From Chloroflexi bacterium TSY (lineage in GTDB: Bacteria > Chloroflexota > Anaerolineae > Caldilineales > Caldilineaceae), in NCBI GenBank assembly GCA_019217005.1, contig JAHBNG010000013.1, positions 1-64,000 on the forward strand: DNA of 64,000 bases. Direction: 5' to 3'. Within the stretch, counting starts at the first letter, position 1, and each line of letters begins with the position of its first letter. Shown one piece after another: positions 62,666 through 64,000 of the stretch. A program made the position numbers and the translations under genes. Under the pieces are notes generated by a model. The model worked only from the letters and a program-made list of their open reading frames with translations. It searched no databases and had not been told where the DNA came from.

Positions 62666-64000
62666 ATGCTAACCGCGCCAGAAATAACTATAGCAGTACT
62701 GATGAATGTATTGCAAGTAACGCCGGTGGGAACAAACGTAAATGTAATGCGTCTGATGTGGGCGATGATGAATGGGTCGTTTCTGAAAAGTCGAGGAGCA
62801 ATCCATAGTGGATTGAGTGAAAGCGGGTTTGAAGATGAGGAGCTCCGGCGAAGCTGGTGGAGCTTTCGATATGGATCATGGGATATTGCAAGCCTGCTCT
62901 CATCGTGGCAAGAAGAAGTGGAGTGGAAAGGGAATGGGAGGCAAAAAGTTAGAAGGATACCGAGTGAAAAGCATAGATATCACAGGGTTCTGGCGACCGA
63001 AGCTGCAAGGGAAAGTGAACCGACTCTATAACTCAACGGCTCGTCATTGCCCGCGCTCATCTTTGGAGTGATGATAAGCTCGGGGGAGATAGGCGGGAAA
63101 CGAGTGCCACTGCTCAAGGCAATCATGAGATGCGAGGTAGGCACAAAGGAAAGTGAGTTTCGGAAAAAGCTGCTGAAAGAGACGAAGAAATCACTGGAGT
63201 CAGACGAAGTGGCGGTGGTCGATGCCGGGTTTACAATCAGAGAAATGCTAGAAAGCGACGTCGACCGATTTGTCCTTCGGGAAGCGATTAACTGCACAGC
63301 GCGCCGCAATGAGTTACCCGAACGTAAGGAAAAAGGCAGACCCAGTAGATCCAAATTTCAGGTTTTGAGAGAGAATTCTGGCTAAACAGTTGACATAAAT
63401 ACAAATTTGCCGGTCGATATCTAGTTTTTGCGTTAGATTTGGGCGATTTTCAGATATGAAATAGGTTGTTTTCTGTAACCGAAATCTGAATAAATGACTC
63501 CAAAATCCCTGCAATCTCGACTGAAAATAGCCAAAAACGCCAAATTTGGATCTACTGAGACCACCCGAATATGGTGATATTGTGCGTCCGCTCTCTCGAT
63601 GCTATAGGGGAAAGCGACTCGAGGCCACAACTCCAGACTCGTTTGGTCAATTTGTCTATAGTGGTCGCCTGATTCGCTATCAAGCATGGCACAATCTCGT
63701 CCCCAGGACAACCAAGGTGGATACAGCCAACCGCACCTATTCGATTTACGTCTTTCAGGATCCTGCTTATCACACACCTTTGGTTCTGGCGACCGTCATG
63801 GCTTTACAAGCTGAAACCATTTATCTTTTCTATCTGGAGCGCTGGCCTGTTGAACATCCCCCCTTGGCTTCCAAGCAGATGATTGGCTTACATCGTCAAT
63901 TTGTTCATGCCGATGAGGCTTGCTTCCGCTTACCTGAACTGGGGCTGCTGGCTGGCAATCTTCTTTCCCATTTAGCCGCTTCTCTTCCTCCCATACCGAC
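62666..64000 (+). pseudogene. IS4-superfamily transposase, copy C, frameshifted and MITE-interrupted
   Basis: Start ATG 62666 with AAGGAGGAAGG upstream. The first frame reads to ELRRSWWSFRYGSWDIASLLSSWQEEVEWKGNGRQKV. The GAGTG insertion shared with copy A and a missing A in the A6 run (near 62945) shift the frame. The VVDAGFTIREMLESDVDRFVL segment follows at about 63210-63280. At 63343 the MITE interrupts at ERKEKGRP; the gene resumes after 63562 with PEYGDIVRPLS and YLERWPVE-type sequence (about 63830). Confidence 0.85.
63343..63557 (+). mobile_element. 215-bp MITE, copy 5, inside an IS
   Basis: Forward orientation, with one internal difference noted near 63530 (ATAGCC for ATCGCC). Target duplication AGACC at 63338-63342 and 63558-63562. 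The uninterrupted sister copies show a single AGACC at the homologous site (AAGGCAGACCACC in copies A and B), so this is a proven insertion. Confidence 0.97.

Larger units (their letters stand above)
62567..64000 (+). mobile_element. IS4-superfamily insertion sequence, copy C (runs off the window)
   Basis: Left terminal repeat CTTTACTTTCTGGTAAA at 62567-62583, preceded by TACAT, which would be the target duplication. It aligns with copies A and B through the window end, where the right end is missing. It carries MITE copy 5 at 63343-63557. Confidence 0.92.

Noticed and set aside
1..64000. CRISPR array, tRNA or rRNA genes
   Set aside because: No regularly spaced short direct repeats, no cloverleaf with T-arm GGTTCGA and acceptor pairing, and no rRNA-like stretches were found.

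Overview
The window reads as a chromosomal segment of a Chloroflexota bacterium (Anaerolineae or Caldilineae grade). The main reason is a block of very large polytopic glycosyltransferase-like proteins: two DUF2298 / Chlor_Arch_YYY proteins and an Agl23-like (TIGR03663) protein. These families are known mainly from Chloroflexota and Archaea. Other housekeeping genes (guaA, dnaK-grpE-dnaJ, recJ, an ABC exporter, an NYN-LOTUS RNA-binding protein) are ordinary bacterial genes. No tRNA, rRNA or CRISPR array is visible. The taxonomic call is inference from gene families, not from a marker search.

Layout. 0.2-3.5 kb: a broken M48 metalloprotease and a broken enolase-superfamily dehydratase, the latter hit by an ISAs1-type IS with a 10-bp target duplication. 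3.9-9 kb: a Gfo/Idh/MocA oxidoreductase, a class-A beta-lactamase-like hydrolase, guaA, and a possible small RNA with a terminator. 9.2-12.6 kb: an ABC ATPase and its FtsX/MacB-type permease (frameshifted). 12.6-16.6 kb: one Rpn-family gene shattered by three mobile elements (a 215-bp MITE, an ISAzo13-like IS and an IS4-superfamily IS). 16.7-23.6 kb: NYN-LOTUS, then dnaK-grpE-dnaJ preceded by a 28-bp palindrome. 23.7-34.8 kb: an accessory zone with two complete ISs (a second IS4-type copy and a TTAA-targeting IS), an IS110 element, recJ bracketed by two MITEs, a lipoprotein gene and an M20 amidohydrolase. 34.9-52.5 kb: a five-gene minus-strand run of membrane glycosyltransferase-like proteins, two carrying extracellular beta-propeller (NHL) tails. 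52.9-62.3 kb: a 3D/G5 cell-wall protein split by a MITE, a GT39-like protein, a GT2 enzyme, and a secreted PQQ-type sugar dehydrogenase with PKD and PA14 modules. 62.3-64 kb: a DapA-family gene cut by a third IS4-type copy that itself carries a MITE.

The strongest structural signal is mobile DNA. A 215-bp non-autonomous element occurs five times, with the same length and almost no sequence differences. Each copy has 16-bp terminal inverted repeats and a 5-bp target duplication. In element orientation the targets are AGACT (three copies), ATACT and AGACC, so insertion looks sequence- and orientation-specific. One copy interrupts an IS whose uninterrupted sisters in this window show the empty site. 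A second 155-bp element with an 8-bp duplication and several other palindromic intergenic elements add to the picture.

The large membrane-protein block probably builds or transfers surface glycans: lipid-linked sugar-dependent GT-C enzymes, YYY proteins, an Agl23-like partner, a GT2, and exported PA14/NHL/PKD proteins. Function beyond the family level is inference.
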